Source of the DNA: Verrucomicrobiota bacterium
GTDB taxonomy: Bacteria > Verrucomicrobiota > Verrucomicrobiia > Opitutales > Opitutaceae
Length of the DNA stretch: 64,000 bases
Direction: 5' to 3'
NCBI GenBank assembly: GCA_016222805.1
Contig: JACRQG010000017.1
Location: 22,249-86,248, forward strand
Positions within the stretch are counted from its first letter, which is position 1; each line of letters begins with the position of its first letter. Below the pieces are notes generated by a model, which made no database searches, was not told the origin of the DNA, and saw only the letters and a program-made list of their open reading frames with translations. Shown here piece after piece: positions 36,129 to 45,549 of this stretch. The translations under genes and the position numbers were made by a program.

Positions 36129-39100
36129 TCAGGAACCCGCCGCTCCCAGGCGAATGCGCGGATCCAGCCAAAGCAGGAGGAGATCGCTCACCAACGTCCC
36201 CACCACGCCGAGCAGGCTGAGGAGCATCAGCATCGAACCCGCGAGATAGACATCCTCGGCGATCAGGGCATCGAACAGCGTCGGTCCAATCATCGGCAGA
36301 CTGAGAACCATCGCGACGATGGCCCCGCCCGACACCAGGTGTGGGAACATTCCACCGAGGCTCGAGATGAACGGATTGAGTGCCAGCCGCACCGGGTACT
36401 TGAGCAACAGTCGCAAGGGACGGACTCCCTTGGCCCGCGCGGTGGTGACGTAGGGTCGCTTCAGTTCGTCGAGCAGGTTGGCGCGCATCACGCGGACCAT
36501 GCCCGCCGCCGATCCGGCGCCCAAAACCACGACGGGAAGCCAGGCATGCTTCAGCAGGTCCAGCACCTTGGCCCCGCTCCAACCCGGCATCGAGGCGAAC
36601 TCCGGCGAAAACAGGCCGATGCTCTCCAATCCCAGCCAGCGGCGAGCCACGTACATCACGACGAGCGCGAGCAGGAACGATGGAACCGACACCCCGAGAA
36701 ACCCCAGGAACGTCAGCGCAAAATCACCGGCCGAGTACCGCCGCACCGCCGAGTAGACGCCGAGCGGCAGCGCCACCGCCCAGGCCAAGAGCACCGCCGC
36801 GAGGGAGATGAAGACCGTGAGGGCGACCCGATCCCCAATCACCTCGCCCGCCGGTTTCTCGTGCTCCATGGACAGCCCGAGGTTGCCCTGCAGCAGTCCC
36901 TCGTCCGCGGGCTGAAAGGTTGCGAACCAACGGAAGCCCATCCACCGCGCGTAGCGTTGCCACAGCGGCTCATCGAGGCGGAAGTTGCGCCGCACTTCGG
37001 CCGCCAGTTCCGCGCTCGCCGGCGTCCCCTCCATCTCGAGCCGCGCCACGCGCATCTCCGCAAAATCCCCCGGCGGCAGCTGCACGAGCCCGAAGACAAT
37101 GACCGAGACCACCAGCATCGTCGGCACCATCAGCAGGAGACGGCGCCCGATGAGCGGGTGCCGCAGCAGGATCAGGACCGCCCCGGCACCGGCCGCCACC
37201 CAGCCCAGCACGCGCACCAACCCGCCCAGCCACCCCCGCCCTCCCCCGGCGGCCAAGGCGGCGGACCGCGGCCAGGGAGACACCGTCACCATCGCGTCCC
37301 GGACCTGGGCGGTGATCGCGGGATCCTCGCGCGAGTGCTCCCAGAAATAGGTTTCCACCCCGGTGTTGCCCGGCGTCTGGAAGTTCGCCCCGAAGACCGC
37401 CATTCGCGGAACGTTGCGAAAGCCTTTCTTCACCACCACCAGTTGCGGCGGCGGCGACGACACGCTGATGGTCCATACATGGTCGGCCGCGATCTCCTGC
37501 ACCTCGCGAAAACGCGCAATCCGCTCCTCCTCCCTCGGCAGCTGGCTCGCCTCCTCGAGGATCTCCATCGCCCGGCGCAGCGGGTGATCGCGCGGAGGCT
37601 CGATCGCGTTGGGCCGTCGTGCCGCCGGGTCCCCATACAGGCCGCCGGCCTGGTACCAGGTCCCGTACCCCGGAGCGAAGAACGACTCGAAGTAAGTCGG
37701 CACGAAATTCCGCGGTTCGATCAACGGATAGAACTCACTTTCGCCCGTCCACACGGTGAAATCGTGCTCATAGGTGAGCTTCTCCTGCTCGAACAGCCGC
37801 CGCGCCCGGGCCCGGAACAGGACACGCACCCCGACCGCGGCCCAGTCGTCGATCACAAATTGCGCCGGACCATCGGTGGTGTAGTCGGTCAGGTTCAGCG
37901 TAAAAGTCATGCGCGTGCCGTCGGGAAACACCCGAAAACCCTCGGAATCGCGCTGCCGCAGCCCCAGGTCGTCCAGCAGGCGGTTGGCCCGTGCCGGATC
38001 GTGCTCCACGAACGACCGCCGCAGGCGCTCATGGTAATACGGCGAGTCCGCCGGCGGCGCAATTTGGGCCGGCTCGGTCTGCCCGTTGAACTCCGCCCGG
38101 ATGATGTCGCGACGGTTGATGGCCAGCGACAGCGCCTGCCGGAACTTCGGCTCGTTCAGGAGACGGTGCTTCCACGCGGTGTCCGGCCGTCGCGGATCAA
38201 CCTTTCGGTTGAGATTGGGAAAGACGGTGAAGAGGGACTGCGTGCTCGGCTTCCAGTGGTACACCTCGTAGTCGTGGGCCGCCGCCCCGCCGAGCAACAG
38301 CGTGTGGTCATCGTAACGGATGTGACGATCCTGCATCGACACCTCGCCGTTGGCGGCGGCCACCGCGATGAGGTTGTTGGACTTCAGCTCAAGGACCAGC
38401 CGATCGAGGTACGGGAGCTGGTTGCCCTGGGTGTCGACCGCCCAGTAGTACGGGTTGCGCACCAGGGTTTGCGGGGTGGTCGGATAGTAGGTCCGAAGCA
38501 CCCAGGGCCAGAGCCGCGGGTGTTCGGGGTTGAGGTAGTGCTTCATCCGCCGGTACACCGCCACCGGGCTCGAGAGCTCAAACGCCTCCATCGTCCGGCG
38601 GATCAACTCGGGGTCTCCCACCGCCGGGTGGAATTGGCGCAGGTAGTGGGCCGGCAGGATGTGCTCGATGTGCTCTTCGGGGTTCATCCCGGTTGAGGCC
38701 AGCCTCTCCAGGAACAGCGGATTCGCCTGGCTGAACTCGAACCGCACCCGGCGATCGTCCACCTTCGTCACCCGCCCGAGTTCCGGTCCCGCGCGCAGCA
38801 GCTTGGGAACGAGGTTGAAGTAGCGCACCTCGTGTTCGTACCAGAAGACGATGTCATCCGCGGACACCGGGTGGCCGTCCGACCAGCGCATGCCGCGCCG
38901 GAGTTCAAAGGTGTACACCCGACGGTCCGGAGAGACCTCCCACGTCTTGGCCACATGCGGGACGATTGGATACCCCTGCGGCGACCACCGCACCAGGTTC
39001 GAAGCGGACAATCGCCAGTAGATCGTCGACAGGTCCGTCATCGAGTTCACGAACCGGTGCCAGGTCCCGCCGTAACGGCCGATCCCGTCCGGCCCTTCCA

Positions 39101-39437
39101 TGACGACCGGCTCCGGCCCGGTTCGCTGCGCCACGGGCGGCAGCCGACCTTCCCGTACCAGCCCCGCCAGGATCGGAGACTGGCCACGCGGCCGCCAGGC
39201 GGGACGCCCTCCCGCGGCGTAGTCGACCTCGCGCGTGACCACCGGAGGGTGTTCGCGCGCCACCTCGCGCGCCCGTTCCCGCGCCTCCGCGACCGCCTGC
39301 AACTGTGCCGGCGGCGCGGCGGGCGGAGGTGCCGCGACCTCCGGACGAAACAGCCACCCCGCCCCGAAGAGGAGCAGCCCGAAGGCGAGGGCGGCCCCGC
39401 CCAGCCCGGCCAGAATGACGAGCAAGCGCCTGTTCAC
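36129..39437 (-). CDS. ABC transporter peptide-type solute-binding protein fused to DppB-like permease
   Basis: About 1102 residues combining two transporter parts. An N-terminal membrane anchor ([20 protein letters not shown]) is followed by a family 5 solute-binding domain at about residues 85-690 ([50 protein letters not shown]). One linking membrane helix follows, then from about residue 770 a DppB/OppB-type permease ([48 protein letters not shown]) with the EAA-like segment [22 protein letters not shown] at 39437 is chosen; ATG at 39566 would collide with the divergent gene start. No DppC permease or ATPase follows; the next gene is superoxide dismutase. Confidence 0.85.
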   Translation of the reverse strand: MNRRLLVILAGLGGAALAFGLLLFGAGWLFRPEVAAPPPAAPPAQLQAVAEARERAREVAREHPPVVTREVDYAAGGRPAWRPRGQSPILAGLVREGRLPPVAQRTGPEPVVMEGPDGIGRYGGTWHRFVNSMTDLSTIYWRLSASNLVRWSPQGYPIVPHVAKTWEVSPDRRVYTFELRRGMRWSDGHPVSADDIVFWYEHEVRYFNLVPKLLRAGPELGRVTKVDDRRVRFEFSQANPLFLERLASTGMNPEEHIEHILPAHYLRQFHPAVGDPELIRRTMEAFELSSPVAVYRRMKHYLNPEHPRLWPWVLRTYYPTTPQTLVRNPYYWAVDTQGNQLPYLDRLVLELKSNNLIAVAAANGEVSMQDRHIRYDDHTLLLGGAAAHDYEVYHWKPSTQSLFTVFPNLNRKVDPRRPDTAWKHRLLNEPKFRQALSLAINRRDIIRAEFNGQTEPAQIAPPADSPYYHERLRRSFVEHDPARANRLLDDLGLRQRDSEGFRVFPDGTRMTFTLNLTDYTTDGPAQFVIDDWAAVGVRVLFRARARRLFEQEKLTYEHDFTVWTGESEFYPLIEPRNFVPTYFESFFAPGYGTWYQAGGLYGDPAARRPNAIEPPRDHPLRRAMEILEEASQLPREEERIARFREVQEIAADHVWTISVSSPPPQLVVVKKGFRNVPRMAVFGANFQTPGNTGVETYFWEHSREDPAITAQVRDAMVTVSPWPRSAALAAGGGRGWLGGLVRVLGWVAAGAGAVLILLRHPLIGRRLLLMVPTMLVVSVIVFGLVQLPPGDFAEMRVARLEMEGTPASAELAAEVRRNFRLDEPLWQRYARWMGFRWFATFQPADEGLLQGNLGLSMEHEKPAGEVIGDRVALTVFISLAAVLLAWAVALPLGVYSAVRRYSAGDFALTFLGFLGVSVPSFLLALVVMYVARRWLGLESIGLFSPEFASMPGWSGAKVLDLLKHAWLPVVVLGAGSAAGMVRVMRANLLDELKRPYVTTARAKGVRPLRLLLKYPVRLALNPFISSLGGMFPHLVSGGAIVAMVLSLPMIGPTLFDALIAEDVYLAGSMLMLLSLLGVVGTLVSDLLLLWLDPRIRLGAAGS

Positions 39438-39516
39438 ACGAGTGCTGGGCGCGACAAAACTCCCGGACGCCGTGAACGCAATGATGTTCAACCGCCGCTC
39501 CCGCGACCTCCTGAGC

Positions 39517-39527
39517 ACTTGCCAAGT
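39517..39527. promoter_or_regulatory. Short palindrome in divergent promoter
   Basis: ACTTGCCAAGT is an exact 11-base palindrome around a central base, in the gap between the ABC fusion gene and the TIM-barrel gene, 38 bases before the latter's ATG. The related string TGCCAAGTA recurs before the Fur-family gene. Too short to assert a function. Confidence 0.2.
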
Positions 39528-39564
39528 ACCGGCCCCGCTGCGAGCGTGCCCCCACCATCGTCCC

Positions 39565-40455
39565 ATGCGCTCTCCGATCTCCCGCCGTCATGCCCTTCGC
39601 AACCTCGCCGGCGCCGCCGCCCTCGCCTCGCTTCCGGCGGGCCGCGCCGCCGAAAGCGCCCTCGGTGGCGGATTCCGCCAGTCGGTCTGCAAATGGTGCT
39701 ACAAGGACATTCCGCTGGATCGCTTTTGCGCCGAAGCCAAGGCGATGGGCCTCGCTTCGGTCGAATTGCTCAATCCCGAGGAGTTTCCCACGCTGAAGAA
39801 GCACGGCCTGCACTGCGCCATGGTGAGCAATCCGACCGGCAAGACTCCGGCCGGCGTCAACGTGGGCGGCATCGCCAAGTCCTGGAACCGCGTCGAACAC
39901 CACGACACCCTCGTCGCCCTCTACGAGAAGCGCATCGCCGAAGTGGCGGAGGCCGGGTTCCAGAATCTCATCTGCTTCTCCGGCAACCGCGAGAAGATGG
40001 ACGATCAGCAGGGCCTCGAGAACTGCGCCCTTGGCCTGAAGCGGCTCATGGGTCTGGCGGAGAAACGGGGAGTCACGCTCGTGATGGAGCTCCTCAACTC
40101 CAAGGTGAACCACAAGGACTACATGTGCGACCGCACGCCCTGGGGGGTGGAGTTGTGCAAGCGGATCGGCTCCGAGCGCTTCAAGCTCCTCTACGACATC
40201 TACCACATGCAGATCATGGAGGGGGATGTCATCCGCACGATCAAGGACTACGCCCCGTACCTCGCGCATTACCACACCGCCGGCAACCCCGGTCGCAACG
40301 AGTTCGAGCCGCAGGATCAGCAGGAGCTCAACTACCCGGCCATCATGCAGGCCATCAAGGCGACCGGGTTCAAGGGGTTCGTGGGCCAGGAATTCCTGCC
40401 CAAACGCGATCCCCTCACCTCCCTCCGCGCCGCCGTGAAACTCTGCGCCGTCTAG
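39565..40455 (+). CDS. Hydroxypyruvate isomerase-like sugar phosphate isomerase/epimerase, Tat-exported
   Basis: A 296-residue AP-endonuclease-2-type TIM barrel. The N-terminus MRSPISRRHALRNLAGAAAL is a twin-arginine signal, placing the enzyme in the periplasm. Metal-binding positions are kept: E in TLVMELLNSK, D and H in LLYDIYHMQIMEGD, H in AHYHTAGNPGRNEF and E in GFVGQEFLPK. The order and strings match the Hyi-like branch. Actual substrate is probably a keto or aldose sugar rather than hydroxypyruvate itself, given export (inference). ATG at 39565 is the only start that gives the Tat motif. Divergent from the ABC fusion gene. Confidence 0.85.
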   Translation: MRSPISRRHALRNLAGAAALASLPAGRAAESALGGGFRQSVCKWCYKDIPLDRFCAEAKAMGLASVELLNPEEFPTLKKHGLHCAMVSNPTGKTPAGVNVGGIAKSWNRVEHHDTLVALYEKRIAEVAEAGFQNLICFSGNREKMDDQQGLENCALGLKRLMGLAEKRGVTLVMELLNSKVNHKDYMCDRTPWGVELCKRIGSERFKLLYDIYHMQIMEGDVIRTIKDYAPYLAHYHTAGNPGRNEFEPQDQQELNYPAIMQAIKATGFKGFVGQEFLPKRDPLTSLRAAVKLCAV

Positions 40456-40774
40456 CGCCGGGTTTCCCCCTCGCGGTGCGGGGCCGCCACCGCCGTGATA
40501 CAGCGCGCAAGTTGTCGCCGGCTCGCTGAGGCCGGCCTCGACCCGGAGATCGAAGCACGGCCCCCGGTCGGCGATCCCGCCTGCCACTGGACCGTCGCAT
40601 GCCGGGGCCAATAGAAAGAGCGCTGGCACACCCCGAAGATTGCCTGCTTCCCGCCGGCTTGGTCCCGCGGTGGCATTCTCCTTGCTTCCGCCGGGACAGT
40701 CATTTGACCTCCCTCGCCGCTACCATTGCCCACCTGCGAACGCGCCCCGTTCGCTCCCTGCCCCTTTTCCACCC
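40456..40774. other. 319-base intergenic region upstream of a TonB receptor
   Basis: No open frame with protein-like character, tRNA or riboswitch fold was recognised. It holds a degenerate palindromic repeat at 40513-40582. A TTGACC hexamer at 40704 might belong to the promoter of the following receptor gene, but no good -10 box is visible. Confidence 0.5.
40513..40582. repeat. Degenerate REP-like palindrome
   Basis: The left part begins TGTCGCCGGCTCGCTGAGGC, closely matching the arm sequence of the 16711-16880 units, and the right part carries GGTCGGCGATCCCGCC in the inverted sense. The arms pair imperfectly, so this looks like a decayed member of the same family, downstream of the TIM-barrel gene. 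Confidence 0.45.
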
Positions 40775-43756
40775 ATGACTGTACGCTTACCACGGACCTC
40801 CGTTGTCGTGTCCCGGAGAAACCGGTTGCCCGGGTCTCTCCTGTTGCTCCCGGTTCTTGTTCTTGCCGCCCCTGCTCTCCACGCCCAGGGGATCGCCCCG
40901 GCGCCCGCGCCGGCCGCCCCCGCCAAGACCGACGAGTCGGTCAAACTCGAGAAGTTCGTGGTCACTGGCTCCCTGCTGAAACGCATCGCCGGCGAGAGCG
41001 CCCTGCCGGTCCAGACGATTACGATGCAGGAGATCGATCAGCTCGGCATCAACAGCGCCGAAGAGCTGATCATGAACCTCAACATCAACGGCAACGGCCT
41101 CGACAATCTCGCTTCGAACGCGGATGTCGTCACCGGGGCCCAGCGCGGCAACAACGGCGCCACCTCGGCCAATCTCCGCGGCCAGGGTGCCGGCGCCACG
41201 CTCGTCCTGCTCAACGGCCGGCGCGTTGCCTCCCATGGTCTCAACGGCGGCGTGGTTGACCTGAACTCGATCCCGTTCGCCGCCATCGAACGCATCGAAA
41301 CCCTCAAGGATGGCGCCTCCGCCATCTACGGCACCGATGCCGTCGGCGGTGTGATCAACTTCATCCTCCGCACCGATTACCAGGGGATCACCGCCAACGC
41401 CTCGACCGACATCACCGAGCAGGGCGGCGGCAACGTGCACCGTTATTCTGTCCTCGCCGGCTACGGCAACCTGAGCCGCGACCGCTTCAACATCATGACG
41501 TCGCTGGCGGTCTCCGACCACAAGCGGCTGCGCGGCGACCAGCGCGACTTCGTCAACACCTTCCAACCAGACCGCGGCCTTTCGGTCGACACCCGCGGCA
41601 CCCCGGTCGCGACCATCTTCCCCTTCACCACCCTCTACACGGCGATCAGTCGCGACAACCTCGACAACGCCGGCCGCAGCACCGGTCCTGCCGATCCCCA
41701 GAATCCCGCGGTGCGGATGAGCGGCGGCATCAACATCGTCGACCTCCCCAATGGCCCGGGCTACGCCGGACTCGACGGCATGGCGCCGTACGACGAGCGC
41801 CTGTGGTCGCAACCCACCGCCAAGTACGCCTCCGCGTGGGATACCGGTCGGGCAGCGGTGCTGCAGCAACCCGTGCGCAACACGAACCTCGTCACCCGGG
41901 GCACGCTCCAACTCGGCCGGCATCGCCTCACGGGCGAGGCCGTGCTCGGCCGCTCCGAGTCGGAGAAGAGTTTTTCGCCGAACCAGATCACCACGGCGAT
42001 CAACACGTCTAACATCACTCTGCCCAACGGCACGTCCGCACCCAACCCCTTCCGCCATCTCTCGTACCCGTCCACCGGGGCGGACTACAACCGGGTCTTC
42101 AACACCCTGGTCGCCTATTTTCCGGAAATCGCCCCGAACCGCGGCCAACCCCTCGGTTTCCGCTGGCGCGCCATGCCGGCGGGCAACCGGGAGATCGCCA
42201 CCCGGAGCGACACCGAGCGCTTCATGCTCGGCGCCGAAGGCCCCCTGGGGCTGTTCGACCAGTGGGAGTACCGCCTCGGCGCGACACGGGCCAAGAGCAA
42301 GAGCAGTTCCGAATTGATCAACGGCTACTTCTACAGCCAGGGCTTCGCCAATCTCATCAACACCGGCGTGCTGAGTCCGTTCTCCGTCACCCAGACGCCG
42401 GAAGCACTCGCGGCCCTCGACAAGGTGCGGGCCAATGGCGTGAAGCTCTACGGCGGCACATTCACTTCCGAGAACACCGACTTCACGGCCACCGGCCCCC
42501 TGTTCCGGCTCCCGGCCGGCCAGGTAAACGCGGCCGTCGGCGTCGACTGGCGCGTGGAAAAGTACTTCTTTGCCGGCGACCAGCGCCCCAATGCCAACGC
42601 CATCGAGGCCCAGGTTTTCAACGCCCCCTTCGACAACTCCCTTGCCACCGCCGGCACGCTCAAGCGCACGATCAAGTCCGCCTTTGCCGAAGTGCAGATC
42701 CCGATCTTCCGCGGCTTGGACTTGAATCCCGCCGCGCGCAGCGACGAGTACACCGGCTTCGGCCGCACCACGAATCCGAAGATCACGCTGCGCTATGCCG
42801 CCACCGACAAGCTGATGTTCCGCAGCACGTACAGCACCGGTTTCCGGGTGCCGACCTTCAAGCAGATGTTCGATCCTCCCGGCACGACGTTCTACGCGGG
42901 TCTTGATTTCGCCGATCCCGCCCTCGGCACCAAGGGAGTCGTCACTCCCAACGCCCCCGCGGTGCGCTTCGATCTCATCACCGGAGGCAAGCGGGACCTG
43001 CAGCCGGAGGAGGCCACGATGTATTCCGGTGGCGTGGTCTTCGCCCCTTCCCGTCACTTCAGTGGCAACCTCGACTGGTGGTCGGTCGAGCGCGACGGCA
43101 TGATCCAGCTGATGACGCTCACGCAGATGGCGCAGAATTACGACCTGTTCAAGGAGCGCTTCATTCGCGACGCCACGGGCACGATCACGGCGGTTGACAC
43201 CCGCTGGGTGAACAGCGGCAAGTATGTGACCCAGGGGGTTGAATTCGGACTCCGCGGGGACATGGACACCCTGCGGGGCAAGGTCACCGCCGGCTTCGAT
43301 GTTTCCTACCTGCTCGTGAAGAAATCGAAGCTTCTCGCCAGCACGCCGTTCGGTCCCAGTGAAGTCGGACAGTGGACGCGCTCCGGCGACCTCGGCATCC
43401 GCTGGAAACACACCGCCTTCCTCAGCTACCGGAAGGGCAACTGGTCCGGCACCCTGAACCAGCTCTACCGTGGCGGCTATGTCGACCAGGTGCTGCCCGG
43501 TGTGGCCAACGGCACCATCCGCCCGACCAATTGGAACCCCAAGGTGAAACCGTACAACATCTACGGACTGAGCGTCACCTACCGCGGCATCCGCAACACC
43601 ACCGTCATCGCCGGCATCAAGAACCTGCTGAACACCGACCCGCCCTTCTCGGTCGCCTACGACAGCAACTCCGGCGCCGGCAGCAGCTGGGAACCTCGCG
43701 TCGCGGATCCCCGCGGGCGTTCCTATACGCTGCGCGTCGAGTACCGGTACCGGTAA
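40775..43756 (+). CDS. TonB-dependent receptor
   Basis: Outer-membrane receptor of about 993 residues. ATG at 40775 gives a signal peptide (LPGSLLLLPVLVLAAPALHA, then QG). The TonB box region may be ESVKLEKFVVTGS. The plug domain has ALPVQTITMQEIDQLGINSA, then GATLVLLNGRRVASHG and IPFAAIERIETLKDGASAIY, followed by GTDAVGGVINFIL, typical of catecholate/iron-complex-type and TonB-Xanth-Caul receptors. The barrel ends YTLRVEYRYR. Unlike two other receptors in the window it lacks a carboxypeptidase-regulatory domain. It stands alone, so its ligand is unknown; its own promoter must lie in the preceding 319 bases. Confidence 0.9.
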   Translation: MTVRLPRTSVVVSRRNRLPGSLLLLPVLVLAAPALHAQGIAPAPAPAAPAKTDESVKLEKFVVTGSLLKRIAGESALPVQTITMQEIDQLGINSAEELIMNLNINGNGLDNLASNADVVTGAQRGNNGATSANLRGQGAGATLVLLNGRRVASHGLNGGVVDLNSIPFAAIERIETLKDGASAIYGTDAVGGVINFILRTDYQGITANASTDITEQGGGNVHRYSVLAGYGNLSRDRFNIMTSLAVSDHKRLRGDQRDFVNTFQPDRGLSVDTRGTPVATIFPFTTLYTAISRDNLDNAGRSTGPADPQNPAVRMSGGINIVDLPNGPGYAGLDGMAPYDERLWSQPTAKYASAWDTGRAAVLQQPVRNTNLVTRGTLQLGRHRLTGEAVLGRSESEKSFSPNQITTAINTSNITLPNGTSAPNPFRHLSYPSTGADYNRVFNTLVAYFPEIAPNRGQPLGFRWRAMPAGNREIATRSDTERFMLGAEGPLGLFDQWEYRLGATRAKSKSSSELINGYFYSQGFANLINTGVLSPFSVTQTPEALAALDKVRANGVKLYGGTFTSENTDFTATGPLFRLPAGQVNAAVGVDWRVEKYFFAGDQRPNANAIEAQVFNAPFDNSLATAGTLKRTIKSAFAEVQIPIFRGLDLNPAARSDEYTGFGRTTNPKITLRYAATDKLMFRSTYSTGFRVPTFKQMFDPPGTTFYAGLDFADPALGTKGVVTPNAPAVRFDLITGGKRDLQPEEATMYSGGVVFAPSRHFSGNLDWWSVERDGMIQLMTLTQMAQNYDLFKERFIRDATGTITAVDTRWVNSGKYVTQGVEFGLRGDMDTLRGKVTAGFDVSYLLVKKSKLLASTPFGPSEVGQWTRSGDLGIRWKHTAFLSYRKGNWSGTLNQLYRGGYVDQVLPGVANGTIRPTNWNPKVKPYNIYGLSVTYRGIRNTTVIAGIKNLLNTDPPFSVAYDSNSGAGSSWEPRVADPRGRSYTLRVEYRYR

Positions 43757-43781
43757 GCCGGGCTTCCGCGGCGGGCCCGGC
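43757..43781 (+). terminator. Hairpin directly after TonB receptor stop
   Basis: GCCGGGC (43757-43763) pairs with GCCCGGC (43775-43781) immediately after the TAA, loop 11 bases. There is no T-run beyond CCTTGTC, so termination is plausible but unproven. Confidence 0.4.
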
Positions 43782-43851
43782 GGCCCTTGTCTCGCGGGGA
43801 GGTCACAAACCTTGTCGCCATCCCGGAATTGCTCCCTTGGGATGAGGTGCC

Positions 43852-44811
43852 ATGCCGATTGCCCGGTTCGCCCGCCTCTCTCTTGCGCTCGTGCTCGGAG
43901 CCGCGCCTTTCTCACCGCGCGCCGCGTCTCCCGCCATGTCTGATGCCGATTTCGGCGATCGCCCTTGGGGGCTGGTCACGTTGAGCGTGGCCAGCGCCCG
44001 CGAAAAACCCGACCACAAGGCGGAACTCGGCACGCAGATTCCGCTCGGCCAGGCCGTGCGCCTGCTGCGCGCCGAGGGGCTCTGGCTTTTTGTGGAGGCA
44101 CCCAGCGGCTATCGCGCGTGGATCGAGTCGGGAACCATCGTGCGCGCCACCGCCGCCCAGGTTGAGTCTTGGAACGGCGGACCCCTGGTCATCGTGACTG
44201 CCACCGAAGCCGTGGTGTACTCGAAACCTGACCGCGCTTCCGACCCCGTGGGTGATGTCGTGATCGGCAACCTCCTCACGGGCGGCACCTCCGGCCCGCG
44301 CTGGCGCGAGGTCTCCTTTCCGGACGGCCGGTCGGGGTTTGTCGAAGCGGATGCCGTGACCGACCATGCCTCGTGGCGGCGCCAGCCGCCGCCGACGGCG
44401 GCCCGCATCGAGGCGACCGCCCGTCGCTTCCTCGGTCGACCTTACCTTTGGGGCGGCAATACGCCCAAGGGGCTGGATTGCTCCGGCCTGACCCAACTGG
44501 TCTTCGGCCTGAATGGCATTTCGCTCCCCCACCAGGCGAGCCAGCAAGCCACGCGCGGCATGGCGGTGCCGTTGGACCCCGAAGCCAGAAGTTTCCGCGC
44601 CGGCGATCTGCTCTTCTTCGGGCGCGCCGCGGGACCCGAGTCGGGCGAGAAGGTCGTCCATGTCGGCATCTACCTCGGAGACGGGCGCGTCCTCCACGCT
44701 TCGGAGCGCGTGCACCTTGCCCCCCTCGACGAGTTGGTTTCCCGACGCGGAGGCAACGGGAAGTTCACCCTCCTGCACGCCCGGCGGTTGCTGCCGGCCG
44801 CCGCGCCCTGA
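43852..44811 (+). CDS. NlpC/P60 (C40) cell-wall endopeptidase with SH3-like domains
   Basis: An exported 319-residue cysteine peptidase predicted to cut gamma-D-glutamyl-diamino-acid bonds in peptidoglycan or its fragments. A signal peptide (ARLSLALVLGAAPFSPRAAS) precedes two SH3b-like repeats (about residues 40-100 and 115-175: SVASAREKPDHKAELGTQIP; AVVYSKPDRASDPVGDV). The C-terminal NlpC/P60 domain holds the catalytic cysteine C210 in GLDCSGLTQLVF, H270 in VVHVGIYLGDG and a further LHASERVHLAPL. Resembles YkfC/dipeptidyl-peptidase VI. It follows the TonB receptor by 95 bases and converges on the response-regulator gene. Confidence 0.9.
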   Translation: MPIARFARLSLALVLGAAPFSPRAASPAMSDADFGDRPWGLVTLSVASAREKPDHKAELGTQIPLGQAVRLLRAEGLWLFVEAPSGYRAWIESGTIVRATAAQVESWNGGPLVIVTATEAVVYSKPDRASDPVGDVVIGNLLTGGTSGPRWREVSFPDGRSGFVEADAVTDHASWRRQPPPTAARIEATARRFLGRPYLWGGNTPKGLDCSGLTQLVFGLNGISLPHQASQQATRGMAVPLDPEARSFRAGDLLFFGRAAGPESGEKVVHVGIYLGDGRVLHASERVHLAPLDELVSRRGGNGKFTLLHARRLLPAAAP

Positions 44812-44835
44812 GCCCTTGCCCGTGTCCGCGAGCCG

Positions 44836-45549
44836 TCAGCTTCGGTTCGCGCGCGTGTCGTAGCGGTAGCCGATGCCGTGGACCGTCACAATCGTCGTCG
44901 GCGACTCCGGGCATTCCTCGATCTTCTTGCGCAGCTGGGCGACATGCTGGTCGAGCGTGCGGGTCGTCCCGAAATAGCCGACACCCCAGACGGCGTTGAG
45001 CAGCGTGTCGCGCGCCAGCACTTCGTCCGGGTGCGCCACAAAAACCTCCGCCAGCTTTAACTCGCGCGCCGTCAGCGCCACTTCGCGGTCGCCCACCGTC
45101 GCGAGGAATCGCTTCCGATCGATCGCGGCCGCGCCCAGGCGCAGGATCGCCGGCAGGTTTCCGCCCGGCGCGGGCGCTTCGCTCCGCGCCCTTCGCAGCA
45201 GCGCTTCCACGCGGGCAAGCAATTCATGCACGCCGAAGGGTTTCGTCACATAGTCGTCCGCGCCCAGCTTCAGTCCCACGACCTTGTCGATCTCCTCGGC
45301 CTTCGCGCTGAGGAACAGCACCGGGACCCGTGCGCCGCCGGATCGGAGCTCGCGACACACATCGTACCCGCTCGTCTTCGGCATCATGATATCCAGGATC
45401 ACGAGGTCGAAGGCGTGTTGCGGAAAGAGACGCAACGCCTGGGCGCCATCGCCCGCTGCCACCACCTCGTAGCCCTCGCTCTCGAGCGTCGCGATCAGTC
45501 CGAGGCGGATGTTGGCCTCGTCCTCGGCCAGCAGGATTCGGGCTTTCAT
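44836..45549 (-). CDS. OmpR/PhoB family response regulator
   Basis: A 237-residue DNA-binding response regulator. The receiver domain has the acidic pocket LLAEDEAN, phosphoacceptor D53 in LVILDIMMPKTSGYDV, and K103 in DDYVTKPFGVHELLARV. The C-terminal winged helix reads LTARELKLAEVFVAHPDEVL, then RTLDQHVAQLRKKIEE and TVHGIGYRYD, typical of PhoB/OmpR regulators. ATG at 45549 overlaps the kinase stop by four bases (ATGA), so the two are co-translated. PhoB-type regulators bind direct repeats about 11 bp apart; exactly such an array lies upstream of this gene set at 48880-48917. Confidence 0.95.
   Translation of the reverse strand: MKARILLAEDEANIRLGLIATLESEGYEVVAAGDGAQALRLFPQHAFDLVILDIMMPKTSGYDVCRELRSGGARVPVLFLSAKAEEIDKVVGLKLGADDYVTKPFGVHELLARVEALLRRARSEAPAPGGNLPAILRLGAAAIDRKRFLATVGDREVALTARELKLAEVFVAHPDEVLARDTLLNAVWGVGYFGTTRTLDQHVAQLRKKIEECPESPTTIVTVHGIGYRYDTRANRS

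Noticed and set aside
36114..38696. 860-codon plus-strand frame opposite the ABC fusion gene
   Set aside because: Arg/His/Gln-rich shadow without motifs; the minus strand encodes recognisable SBP and permease domains.
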